Shown: positions 6,278 through 12,577 of the stretch, piece after piece
Position numbering within the stretch: position 1 is the stretch's first letter
Layout of the letters: each line of letters starts with the position of its first letter
Assembly (NCBI GenBank): GCA_902470835.1
Contig: CABRHR010000055.1
Span: 1 to 13,405 of the forward strand
Source: an uncultured Collinsella sp.
GTDB lineage: Bacteria > Actinomycetota > Coriobacteriia > Coriobacteriales > Coriobacteriaceae
DNA: 13,405 nucleotides
Direction: 5' to 3'
Translations under genes and position numbers: made by a program
Notes under the pieces: model-generated
Told to the model about the DNA's origin: nothing
Databases searched by the model: none
The model's input: only the letters and a program-made list of their open reading frames with translations

Positions 6278-6820
6278 GTGGCAGATTTGTATTTGGTGCG
6301 GCATGGGCAGACTGAGCTCAACGTGCAGAACATTTTGCAGGGTGGGCACGATTCGCCGCTTACGGCGCGCGGGCGCGAGCAGGCGCTGGCGACGCGTGCG
6401 GCGTTTGAGGCGCGTGGCGTGACCTTTGACCGTGTGTATTCCTCCCCGTTGGGCCGGGCGCTGCGTACGGCTGAGTTAATTGCTGGCGAGGGCCGCTCGA
6501 TAGAGCTGGTCGATGACCTACGCGAGTGGCATTTGGGCTCGCTGGAGGGCACATCAAATCGCGATATGCCGCCGCAGCCCTGGGGTGATTATCCGGTGGC
6601 CTTTGGTGGCGAGTCTGAAGTGCAGCTCCAGTCGCGTATGGTCGCGGTGCTGTCGCGCATCATGGCCAGGCCGCAGCACGACTGCGTGCTGGCGGTTTCC
6701 CACGGCTCAGCCTGTCAGGAGTTTCTTGAGTATGTGACTGGCAGGGGAGAGCTACCCGACAACGGAGCCGTGCTTCATTTTGGCTATTGCGACGGGGCGT
6801 TTTCGCTCTTGGGTTGGTAA
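6278..6820 (+). CDS. Histidine phosphatase superfamily protein (dPGM-like), first of a tandem pair
   Basis: A 180-residue branch-1 histidine phosphatase. The catalytic RHG motif is LYLVRHGQTELN (Arg8, phospho-acceptor His9). Other active-site residues: Arg60 in SSPLGRALRTA, Glu83 in LREWHLGSLEG as proton donor, and His142 in VSHGSA. All are intact, so the protein should be active. It starts at GTG with AGGAGG just upstream. The second paralogue begins 17 bases after the stop, so the two are one operon. The active-site loop has His85 two residues after Glu83, where the paralogue has Phe. Substrates of this superfamily range from phosphoglycerate to cobalamin intermediates, sugar phosphates and phosphoserine; nothing here is decisive. 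Confidence 0.9.
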   Translation: MADLYLVRHGQTELNVQNILQGGHDSPLTARGREQALATRAAFEARGVTFDRVYSSPLGRALRTAELIAGEGRSIELVDDLREWHLGSLEGTSNRDMPPQPWGDYPVAFGGESEVQLQSRMVAVLSRIMARPQHDCVLAVSHGSACQEFLEYVTGRGELPDNGAVLHFGYCDGAFSLLGW

Positions 6821-6837
6821 CGAACGAAAGGACCCCT

Positions 6838-7473
6838 ATGAATAAAGATCTGTATCTGGTCCGTCATGGACAGACGATATTCAACCTTAAGCGTATCATT
6901 CAGGGGTGGAGTGATTCGCCGCTTACGCAGTTGGGTTGCGACCAGGCGGCGCGCGCCGGCATGTTTTTACGTGCGCGCGGCATTGAGCCCGATCATGCCT
7001 ACACCTCCACACTTCATCGCACCGAGCAGACTATCGCCAACTTGTGGCCGGGCTTGGCGTACGAGCGCCTGGACGGTCTGCGCGAGTGGTTCTTTGGCGA
7101 CTTTGAGGCCGAGCGCGTGATGCTTATGCCCGAGCGCCCGTGGCGAGATTTCTATCGTCAGTTTGGCGGCGAGGGCCAGATGCAGGTGCGTGAGCGCATG
7201 GTGGCGACGATAACCGATCTTATGCGACGTCCGGACCACGAGTGCGTGCTCGCGGTGAGCCACGGCTCGGCTATCAAGGAGTTTTTGGACCACGTGCGGG
7301 GCGCGGCGGCCGACGAGCGCGAACGCGTGCCGGGCAACTGCTCAGTGCTGCATTTTGCGTTTGACGATGCGGCCGATACGTTTGAACTGGTCGAAGTCTT
7401 TACGCAGGAAGACTACGCGCGCGAGCTGGGGCTTGAACCGCTCGTGGCTACTGCGGGTCCGCAGCGCGGATAA
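6838..7473 (+). CDS. Histidine phosphatase superfamily protein (dPGM-like), second of a tandem pair
   Basis: A 211-residue paralogue of the preceding protein. ATG 6838 has AAAGGA at good spacing; an upstream TTG in the same frame lies inside the previous gene and is rejected. Catalytic residues are complete: Arg9-His10-Gly in LYLVRHGQTIFN, Arg61 in STLHRTEQT, Glu83 in LREWFFGDFEAE, and His142 in VSHGSAIKEF. The shared words QGxxDSPLT, RPxHxCVLAVSHGSA and VLHF show recent duplication. It differs by a C-terminal extension of about 30 residues rich in acidic residues and by Phe in place of His85. A strong hairpin follows the gene. A shared or complementary role is inferred, not shown. Confidence 0.9.
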   Translation: MNKDLYLVRHGQTIFNLKRIIQGWSDSPLTQLGCDQAARAGMFLRARGIEPDHAYTSTLHRTEQTIANLWPGLAYERLDGLREWFFGDFEAERVMLMPERPWRDFYRQFGGEGQMQVRERMVATITDLMRRPDHECVLAVSHGSAIKEFLDHVRGAAADERERVPGNCSVLHFAFDDAADTFELVEVFTQEDYARELGLEPLVATAGPQRG

Positions 7474-7518
7474 CGCGAGCGTGGCGGCACGAGTCGCCGG
7501 CATAACTTCTCGACGCAA

Positions 7519-7559
7519 AGGGGGCGGAGATGCATGTACCTGCTGCATCTCCGCCCCCT
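7519..7559 (+). terminator. Strong hairpin terminator between convergent genes
   Basis: Perfect 16-base arms (7519-7534 and 7544-7559), with core GGGGGCGGAGATGCA, around a 9-base loop. On the plus strand the stem is followed by GTTTGTT, a modest T-run, so it mainly serves the phosphatase operon. It sits 44 bases from the end of the minus-strand DUF1015-type gene and may stop both transcripts. Confidence 0.8.
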
Positions 7560-7602
7560 GTTTGTTGAGCTGCCGATTTTTGCGCTGGGCGGTCTGGTTT
7601 TG

Positions 7603-8286
7603 CTAGAACCGCGCGACCTGGTGCGTGAGCAGGCCCATCGGGACCTGCGGCGCGCCGCCGCTGACCTGCGCGGCGGGGAAGAGCACAGCTACGGTAAAGT
7701 TGAACGGCTCTTTGCCCGTGTAGGTGTCGGCGGCACGGGCGTCGTCGGCCAGGAGCTGTGATGTCCCGACCAGTGCGGCAGCGTAGGCAGGGTCGTCGGC
7801 CAGTGCCGGCTCCGGCGCCTGGTCGAGCATGGCGCGGATGGCGCCGACGGCGTCCTCGCGCTTGACTTCCCACACGCGGTGTGTAATGCCCGCAGGATCG
7901 GTGACGGCGTAGAGCGAGGCGCCCTCTTTGGCGGCGCCCAAGATGATATCCATGACGGGCGAGGCCTCGTAGGCGAGCGACACGGGGCGCGGCTGCACCT
8001 TGAGCTCGGCGATCGCGCGCGCGGCGGCGGCCACGTCAGCGCTGGCATCGCCCTTGTCGCCCGCAAGTACACTCGTCGGGCAGATCGCCACGACACCCGT
8101 CACGCGTCCCGGCTCGCCCGAGCATTCGTACACGTAATACGCCGCACCCGGGTCCTTGAGCATCAGGCCATCGGCAAGGGCTCCGCGCAGGGCATCGTTG
8201 CCGCTCAGGATGCTGCCCATTGCAGGCAGCGCCTCGAGCACGCGGTCCTGAGCCGGGCGGATGCAGGGAAACGGAAGTGCTTTCAT
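7603..8286 (-). CDS. Short DUF1015-type protein lacking the DGHHR motif
   Basis: A 227-residue protein; full DUF1015 proteins are roughly 400. Recognisable blocks: PFPCIRPAQDRV at the N-terminus; AAYYVYECSGEPGRVTGVVAI (about 48-68), matching the family's PAYYVYE region; TDPAGITHRVWEV (about 127-139), matching the D-x-x-G-x-x-H-x-x-W region; and a C-terminal FNFTVAVLFPAAQV (about 196-209), matching the segment after the signature. Where the family has an ADGHHRY-type motif this protein reads VGTSQLLADDARAADTY. The region beyond is missing. In clostridia and relatives DUF1015 genes sit beside serA and serC, as here. The motif resembles ParB-like serine kinases (SerK, SbnI), so the family may bind or phosphorylate serine; this copy has probably lost that chemistry. 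ATG has AGGA at six-base spacing. It follows the M20 gene by 39 bases, in one operon. Confidence 0.72.
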   Translation of the reverse strand: MKALPFPCIRPAQDRVLEALPAMGSILSGNDALRGALADGLMLKDPGAAYYVYECSGEPGRVTGVVAICPTSVLAGDKGDASADVAAAARAIAELKVQPRPVSLAYEASPVMDIILGAAKEGASLYAVTDPAGITHRVWEVKREDAVGAIRAMLDQAPEPALADDPAYAAALVGTSQLLADDARAADTYTGKEPFNFTVAVLFPAAQVSGGAPQVPMGLLTHQVARF

Positions 8287-8325
8287 GGGCGGTCCTAACG
8301 CACGAGTCGGTTTGTTCGCGGCTTA

Positions 8326-9546
8326 TTATGCCCCAACTTGCCCATTCGCGTCCCAGAGCACGTTATCGGCGAGCGCGATGAGCACGTTCTGGCAGCGAAC
8401 GATATCGGCGTGGGGCACATATTCGTTGGGCTTGTGCGCGAGCGTGAGCGACCCGGGACCGTAGCTCATGCAATTGCGGTTACCTGTCTTGCCGGCAATG
8501 ACGGCGGTGTCGGTGTAGCCGGTAAAGAAGCCGACGGTCGTGTCCGTGCCCGTCATGTCGTCTGCCGCGTACTTGAGCGTCGCCAGAAGGGGAGAGCCCG
8601 GGTCGCGCTCGATGGCGGGGCGGTCGCCCGTCACGGTGTAGCTGCCATGGCAACCGGGAACGGCGGCTTCGGCGACGGCGATGGCCTGCTCTACCATGCG
8701 CGTCGCGGCGGCCGTATCGGTCGGCGGGGTCAGACGCATGTCGACCCAGACTTTGGCGCGGTCGGGTACGACGTAGGGGCGATATCCGCCCTCGATTTGG
8801 CCAAACGTGATGGTCGAAGGCCCCAGCTCATCGTGCGCGGGCAGCGCCATAAACGTGCGACGGAGCGAACACACGACCTCGGCCATGGCGGCGACGGCAT
8901 CCGCGCCCTTCCAGGGCTGGCTCGCATGCGCCGTCACGCCAGTCATTTCAATTTCGAACCACGTACGCCCCTTGTGCGCCACCTGGATCTGTCCGTCGGT
9001 GGGCTCGGTGTCCAGCACCCATTCACGCGAGCCGACCCAGCCAGCATCGATCGCGGCCTCTGAGCCACGCATAAAATCTTCCTCGTCGACCGAGCAGATG
9101 AGCGAAAAGCCGCGGCGGGGCAGCGCGCCATCCGCCACCACGTGCTCGAGCGTATGGACCAGTGCGGCAATGGCGCAGGCCAGGCCACCCTTCATGTCGC
9201 AGGCGCCACGGCCATAGAGTTTGTCGTTACGCACAACCGTCCCGAGCGGCGGAATGTCCGCGTCCCAGCCATCGCCCAGTGTAACGGTATCCATATGGCA
9301 GATATAGACGAGTCGCGGTTCGTCGCTTTGGCCCGGCACGGTGACCATAAGGTTGCGGCGCCCGGGGAGTACTTCGAGCTCTGCAATCTGCACGGCATCG
9401 AGTACCGGATGGCTCAGCTGCGCCAACCGTTCCTCAACCAACGCTTTGATATAGCGTTCAATCTCGCCCTCATACGCACCTGGGTCGGAACTGTCGATCC
9501 GCACGAGCCCTTGCGTAAGCCGCCAAGCAAAATCAGTATCAACCAT
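8326..9546 (-). CDS. M20 family metallopeptidase / deacylase (ArgE/DapE/CPG2-like)
   Basis: A 406-residue protein from ATG 9546, chosen because GAGG lies at good spacing and the family's N-terminus begins here; a longer frame to 9693 runs into the serA terminator and is rejected. Zinc ligands and catalytic residues are in order: His84-x-Asp86 in ICHMDTV, Asp117 in GRGACDMKGG, Glu155 (general base) and Glu156 in SVDEED, Asp179/Glu181 in LDTEPTDG, and a late His in LAHKPNEYV. The lid/dimerisation domain is about 197-300, with His207 in TAHASQ. It hydrolyses a peptide or acyl bond of a small substrate; the DTEPTDG and HKG words resemble the YgeY/ArgE branch, but the substrate is not determined. 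It precedes the DUF1015-type gene in the same operon. Confidence 0.9.
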   Translation of the reverse strand: MVDTDFAWRLTQGLVRIDSSDPGAYEGEIERYIKALVEERLAQLSHPVLDAVQIAELEVLPGRRNLMVTVPGQSDEPRLVYICHMDTVTLGDGWDADIPPLGTVVRNDKLYGRGACDMKGGLACAIAALVHTLEHVVADGALPRRGFSLICSVDEEDFMRGSEAAIDAGWVGSREWVLDTEPTDGQIQVAHKGRTWFEIEMTGVTAHASQPWKGADAVAAMAEVVCSLRRTFMALPAHDELGPSTITFGQIEGGYRPYVVPDRAKVWVDMRLTPPTDTAAATRMVEQAIAVAEAAVPGCHGSYTVTGDRPAIERDPGSPLLATLKYAADDMTGTDTTVGFFTGYTDTAVIAGKTGNRNCMSYGPGSLTLAHKPNEYVPHADIVRCQNVLIALADNVLWDANGQVGA

Positions 9547-9572
9547 AGGCACCTCACAGATAGTTAGGTCAA

Positions 9573-9587
9573 CATACAGATTGTATG
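9573..9587. promoter_or_regulatory. Inverted repeat over the -10 of the M20 operon
   Basis: CATACA, GAT, TGTATG is a perfect 6-3-6 inverted repeat. On the minus strand it overlaps a TACAAT (9585-9580) that fits a -10 box about 35 bases upstream of the M20 start codon. The matching -35 is weak, as expected for a promoter under a regulator. Confidence 0.4.
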
Positions 9588-9624
9588 CCAAGAAGCGGCT
9601 CGGTGCATTTAATGGAGGGCTCAC

Positions 9625-9662
9625 AAAAACGGGGACGCCTCTCGTGCGAAAGGCGTCCCCGT
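9625..9662 (-). terminator. Rho-independent terminator of the serC-serA operon
   Basis: Perfect 12-base arms ACGGGGACGCCT (9629-9640) and AGGCGTCCCCGT (9651-9662) with a 10-base loop. On the minus strand the stem runs into TTTTTG, a proper T-tract. It lies 61 bases after the serA stop and separates serA from the M20 operon. Confidence 0.88.
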
Positions 9663-9723
9663 GGGCATTCAATGTCAGCGACGGGCAGGCCACATGGGGA
9701 ACTGCCCGTCAGATCAGCCGGCG

Positions 9724-10887
9724 CTATTTGATCACGCGCACGCGATACATCGACGGAATCTGCTTGAGCGCCTCGATGGTGCTGCTGTCCAGGTGCTCGT
9801 CGGTGTCGAACATGGTGTAGGCGTTCTCGCCGGCAGACTCGTTGGTCATACGCTGCACGTTGGCATTGTCCTTGGCCAGGATCGCTGTGATCTGGCCGAT
9901 CATGTTGGGCACGTTGGCGTGCAGGCAGGCGATGCGGCTTGCGGCGCGCGCCTTGCCCATGCTGCAAGCGGGGTAGTTGACGCTGTGCGCGATGTTGCCG
10001 TTCTCCAGGTAATCCTTGAGCTCGCTGATGGCCATGTCGGCGCAGTTGGCCTCGGCCTCGCCGGTGCCGGCACCCGAGTGCGTGGTGATAAACGTGTTGG
10101 GCATCTTGACGGTCTTGGGCGTGGCAAAGTCGCAGCTAAACCAGCTCAGCTTGCCCTCGCGCAGGGCGGCGTCGACGGCGTCCTCATCGATGATAGTCTC
10201 GCGCGCGTAGTTGATGAGCACGGCGCCCGGGGCCAGCAGATCGATCTGCTGGGTGCTGATCATGCCGATGGTGTCGGCCTTGCTGGGCACGTGTACGGTA
10301 AGGTAGTCGCAGCCGCGGCAGAGATCCTCGAGCGTGCCCACACGCTGCACCTCGCGGCTCAGCACCCATGCGTGCTCGACGGAAATGAACGGGTCGTAGC
10401 CGTAAACGTCCATGCCCAGGTCGACGCAGGCGTTGGCGACCTTGGAGCCCACGTTGCCCAGGCCGATGACGCCGATGCGCTTGCCCTTGAGCTCGCGGCC
10501 CACAAAGGCCTTCTTGGCCTTCTCGGCATCGACCTGAATTTCGGGATCGTCGGCGTTGTCGCGCACCCAGTTCATCGATTGCACCACGCCGCGGCTCGAA
10601 AGCACTAGCATGCCCAGGACGAGCTCCTTGACGGCGTTGCTGTTGGCGCCGGGGGAGTTAAAGACGACGACGCCCTTCTTGGCGTACTCCTCGACGGGGA
10701 TGTTGTTGACGCCGGCGCCGCAGCGGGCGATGGCGCGGATGCCCTCGGGCAGCTCGTAGCCGTGCAGGTCGGTCGAGCGCATCAGAATGGCGTCGGCCTC
10801 CTCGGCGGTGCTCACGAATTCGTAGCCTTCGCCAAACTCGACTTTGCCGTCTTTGGTGATGTCGTCGATGGTCTTGATCTTACGCAT
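9724..10887 (-). CDS. serA: D-3-phosphoglycerate dehydrogenase, short ACT type
   Basis: A 387-residue NAD-dependent enzyme that oxidises 3-phosphoglycerate to 3-phosphohydroxypyruvate, the first step of serine synthesis in the cytoplasm. The Rossmann motif is GVIGLGNVGSKVA (Gly142, Gly144, Gly147), followed by acidic Asp165 in GYDPF for the NAD ribose. The active site includes Arg229 in NYARETIIDE and His270 in TTHSGAGTGEAE. The segment SCDFATPK replaces the usual DVFEEEP, matching the clostridial short SerA type with a DFP word. A C-terminal ACT domain (about 315-387) suggests feedback by serine. AAGGAG lies seven bases before the ATG. It follows serC by 72 bases without a terminator, so they are one operon. 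Confidence 0.95.
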   Translation of the reverse strand: MRKIKTIDDITKDGKVEFGEGYEFVSTAEEADAILMRSTDLHGYELPEGIRAIARCGAGVNNIPVEEYAKKGVVVFNSPGANSNAVKELVLGMLVLSSRGVVQSMNWVRDNADDPEIQVDAEKAKKAFVGRELKGKRIGVIGLGNVGSKVANACVDLGMDVYGYDPFISVEHAWVLSREVQRVGTLEDLCRGCDYLTVHVPSKADTIGMISTQQIDLLAPGAVLINYARETIIDEDAVDAALREGKLSWFSCDFATPKTVKMPNTFITTHSGAGTGEAEANCADMAISELKDYLENGNIAHSVNYPACSMGKARAASRIACLHANVPNMIGQITAILAKDNANVQRMTNESAGENAYTMFDTDEHLDSSTIEALKQIPSMYRVRVIK

Positions 10888-10959
10888 GGAAAAACTCCTT
10901 AGCAGGTTTTGATGTAAACAGGGTGGTCTGAGGTGGCTGGTCGGCCCGCGTGTTGCAGG

Positions 10960-12084
10960 CTAGTTAGATCGCGGACTCAAACTCTGCTGCGCTTCGAAGT
11001 CCTTCATGTACGTGGCCAGCGCCTGTACGTCCTCCATGGTCACGGCGTTGTATACGCTGGCGCGCATGCCGCCGACGAGGCGATGGCCCTTGACGTTTTG
11101 GATCTGGTGCTCGGCCGCGCCCGCGACAAAGGCGGCGTCGAGCTCGGCGTCGCCGGTGCGGAACGTGACGTTGGCGATGGATCGGCTGTCTGTCTGCGTG
11201 GTGCCGTGGAACAGTTCGCTGTTTTCGAGCAGGTCGTAGAGCAGGTTGGCCTTGGCCCAGTTGCGCTCGGCCATGGCGGCAAGTCCACCGGTCTGCTCAA
11301 CCCAGCGGAACACCTTGCCGCACACGTAGATGCCAAAGGTGTTGGGCGTGTTGAGCATGGAGCCCTTGGCGGCCTGGGTCTTAAGGTCCATGTACTGCGG
11401 CGTCTGCGCAAAGGCGGGGCCATCGGCGATAAGGTCGTCGCGCACGATAACCACGGTCACGCCTGCGGCACCGGCGTTTTTCTGCGCGCCGGCATAGATG
11501 AGCCCGTAGCGCTCGACGTCGAGCGGCTGCGACAGGAAGCAGCTCGAGACGTCGGCGACCAGCGGCACGTCGCCGCAAGCGGGCAGCTCGTGGTACATGG
11601 TGCCAAAGATGGTGTTGTTCTGGCAGATGTAGACGTAGTCGAGCCCGTCGCCTGCGGCCTCGGCGGCAATGTGCGCGTTGATGTCGGCCATGGTGGGTAT
11701 GCGGTCGAAATTGGTGTCCTCGGAGCTCGCGAGCAGCACGGCCTCGCCGTACTTGGCGGCCTCCTTGTATGCCTTGTTGGCAAAGTTGCCGGTCACGATG
11801 TAGCCGGCGCGGCCGCGGCGCATGAGGTTCATGGGGATGCCCGCAAACTGCAGCGTGGCGCCGCCCTGCAAAAACAGGACGCGGTAGTTGTCGGGGATGC
11901 TCAGCAGGCGACGCAGGGTTGCCTCGGCGTCGTCGATGATCTGCTGGTACATGCTAGATCGATGGCTCATCTCGAGCACGGACATGCCGCAACCGCGGTA
12001 GTCCATCATCTCGTCGGCGATCTCGGCGAGCACGCTTGTAGGCAGTGCGGCCGGGCCAGCTGAGAAGTTGTGCACACGTGCCAT
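10960..12084 (-). CDS. serC: Phosphoserine aminotransferase
   Basis: A 374-residue class-V PLP aminotransferase that converts 3-phosphohydroxypyruvate and glutamate to phosphoserine and 2-oxoglutarate, and may also serve pyridoxal phosphate synthesis. Family marks: NFSAGPAALP at the start, EMSHRS (38-43) for substrate phosphate binding, LQGGAT (72-77), NNTIFGTMY (156-164), VADVSS (176-181) with the PLP-ring aspartate Asp178, and Lys202 in YAGAQKNAG as the Schiff-base lysine. The length matches the family. It is first in the serC-serA operon. The start is supported by the N-terminal signature and a GGGAG stretch upstream. Confidence 0.96.
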   Translation of the reverse strand: MARVHNFSAGPAALPTSVLAEIADEMMDYRGCGMSVLEMSHRSSMYQQIIDDAEATLRRLLSIPDNYRVLFLQGGATLQFAGIPMNLMRRGRAGYIVTGNFANKAYKEAAKYGEAVLLASSEDTNFDRIPTMADINAHIAAEAAGDGLDYVYICQNNTIFGTMYHELPACGDVPLVADVSSCFLSQPLDVERYGLIYAGAQKNAGAAGVTVVIVRDDLIADGPAFAQTPQYMDLKTQAAKGSMLNTPNTFGIYVCGKVFRWVEQTGGLAAMAERNWAKANLLYDLLENSELFHGTTQTDSRSIANVTFRTGDAELDAAFVAGAAEHQIQNVKGHRLVGGMRASVYNAVTMEDVQALATYMKDFEAQQSLSPRSN

Positions 12085-12122
12085 CTTCTAGTCTCCCTCG
12101 TAGTCGTTTGAACGTTCGGGAT

Positions 12123-12128
12123 ACTTTA
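12123..12128 (-). promoter_or_regulatory. Candidate -10 of the serC promoter
   Basis: On the minus strand TGTGCTAAAGT carries an extended -10 (TG-n-TAAAGT) about 40 bases before the serC ATG. No good -35 stands at 17 bases, which extended -10 promoters do not need. No riboswitch or leader peptide is visible in the short leader. Confidence 0.4.
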
Positions 12129-12198
12129 GCACAGTGGAGCGCCAGGCGCGACCGCATCACAGCAAAACCCGAGTGCGCCGCTATGATTTACAGGGTTG

Positions 12199-12396
12199 TT
12201 ACATGGGGGAGGGGCGGTTGATGACTCGCATACGATCCGCCTCGGCCTTCGCCTGCTTCCAGGAACGCGCGCGGCCGCTGACGAGGTCATCGTAGCCGCG
12301 GGCGATGGATTGCTGGACTCGTACTCGCTCGTCGCCTGGGCCATTCTTTTCCTGGCAGCGCCTTGATTTGTCGGGGAATGCGGGCAGTTCGTTCAT
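12199..12396 (-). CDS. Small antitoxin-like protein, orphan
   Basis: A 65-residue protein. ATG 12396 has AAAGG seven bases upstream, which supports it over the earlier TTG frame start. The central piece SIARGYDDLVSGRARSWKQAKAEADRMR (about 30-57; quoted here only as its key words IARGYDDL and GRARSWKQA) looks like the C-terminal half of RelB/ParD-type antitoxins, where an ERG-x-x-D-x-x-x-GR element precedes the toxin-binding helix. No DNA-binding N-terminal ribbon-helix is clear, and no toxin gene follows: only about 115 bases separate it from serC. It could be an antitoxin remnant or an unrelated small protein. Its leader contains a promoter and a terminator. Confidence 0.5.
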   Translation of the reverse strand: MNELPAFPDKSRRCQEKNGPGDERVRVQQSIARGYDDLVSGRARSWKQAKAEADRMRVINRPSPM

Positions 12397-12408
12397 GAAA
12401 CAGCCTTT

Positions 12409-12440
12409 CAAAAAAGAAAATGCCGGGGGGATCCCCCGGC
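12409..12440 (-). terminator. Rho-independent terminator in the leader of the small ORF
   Basis: GCCGGGGG, GAT, CCCCCGGC (12422-12440) forms an 8-base GC stem with a 3-base loop. On the minus strand it is followed by ATTTTCTTTTTT, a clear T-tract. It lies 138 bases past the helicase stop and directly before the ribosome site of the 65-residue ORF, so it closes the helicase transcript and may also attenuate the small ORF. Confidence 0.85.
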
Positions 12441-12473
12441 CCTTGACTGCCCTCCATAACGGAACGCAGCTCT

Positions 12474-12503
12474 TTTATACCATGCTGTGGGTATCAAGCT
12501 CAA
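12474..12503 (-). promoter_or_regulatory. Candidate promoter for the small ORF
   Basis: On the minus strand TTGAGC (12503-12498), 18 bases, TATAAA (12479-12474). Transcription from it would give a leader of about 45 bases that runs straight into the terminator at 12422-12440. Confidence 0.5.
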
Positions 12504-12513
12504 GTATATAAAA

Positions 12514-12527
12514 CGAATATATGTTCG
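12514..12527. promoter_or_regulatory. LexA-like (SOS) box
   Basis: CGAATATATGTTCG differs at one position from the Gram-positive/actinobacterial LexA consensus CGAACRNRYGTTCG, and the R-N-R-Y core also fits. It lies just upstream of the small-ORF promoter and 51 bases past the helicase stop codon. It overlaps the spacer of a second possible minus-strand promoter with TATACT (12508-12503) as -10, whose -35 is poor. Confidence 0.4.
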
Positions 12528-12577
12528 TGTGTTTAACGTTTGAGTAATGCCTTCGATTTGCGACGTTTGTCCTGCGC

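Noticed and set aside
5470..6552. 360-codon minus-strand frame opposite the nitroreductase and first phosphatase
   Set aside because: Both plus-strand genes have family motifs and ribosome sites; this frame has neither.
9547..9693. N-terminal extension of the M20 peptidase by 49 residues
   Set aside because: The extension reads through the serA terminator, has no ribosome site, and the family N-terminus fits ATG 9546 with GAGG in front.
9661..10608. 315-codon plus-strand frame opposite serA
   Set aside because: Antisense shadow of serA, starting inside the serA terminator, with a low-complexity product.
10933..12063. 376-codon plus-strand frame opposite serC
   Set aside because: Antisense shadow of serC, whose PLP lysine and family motifs are intact.
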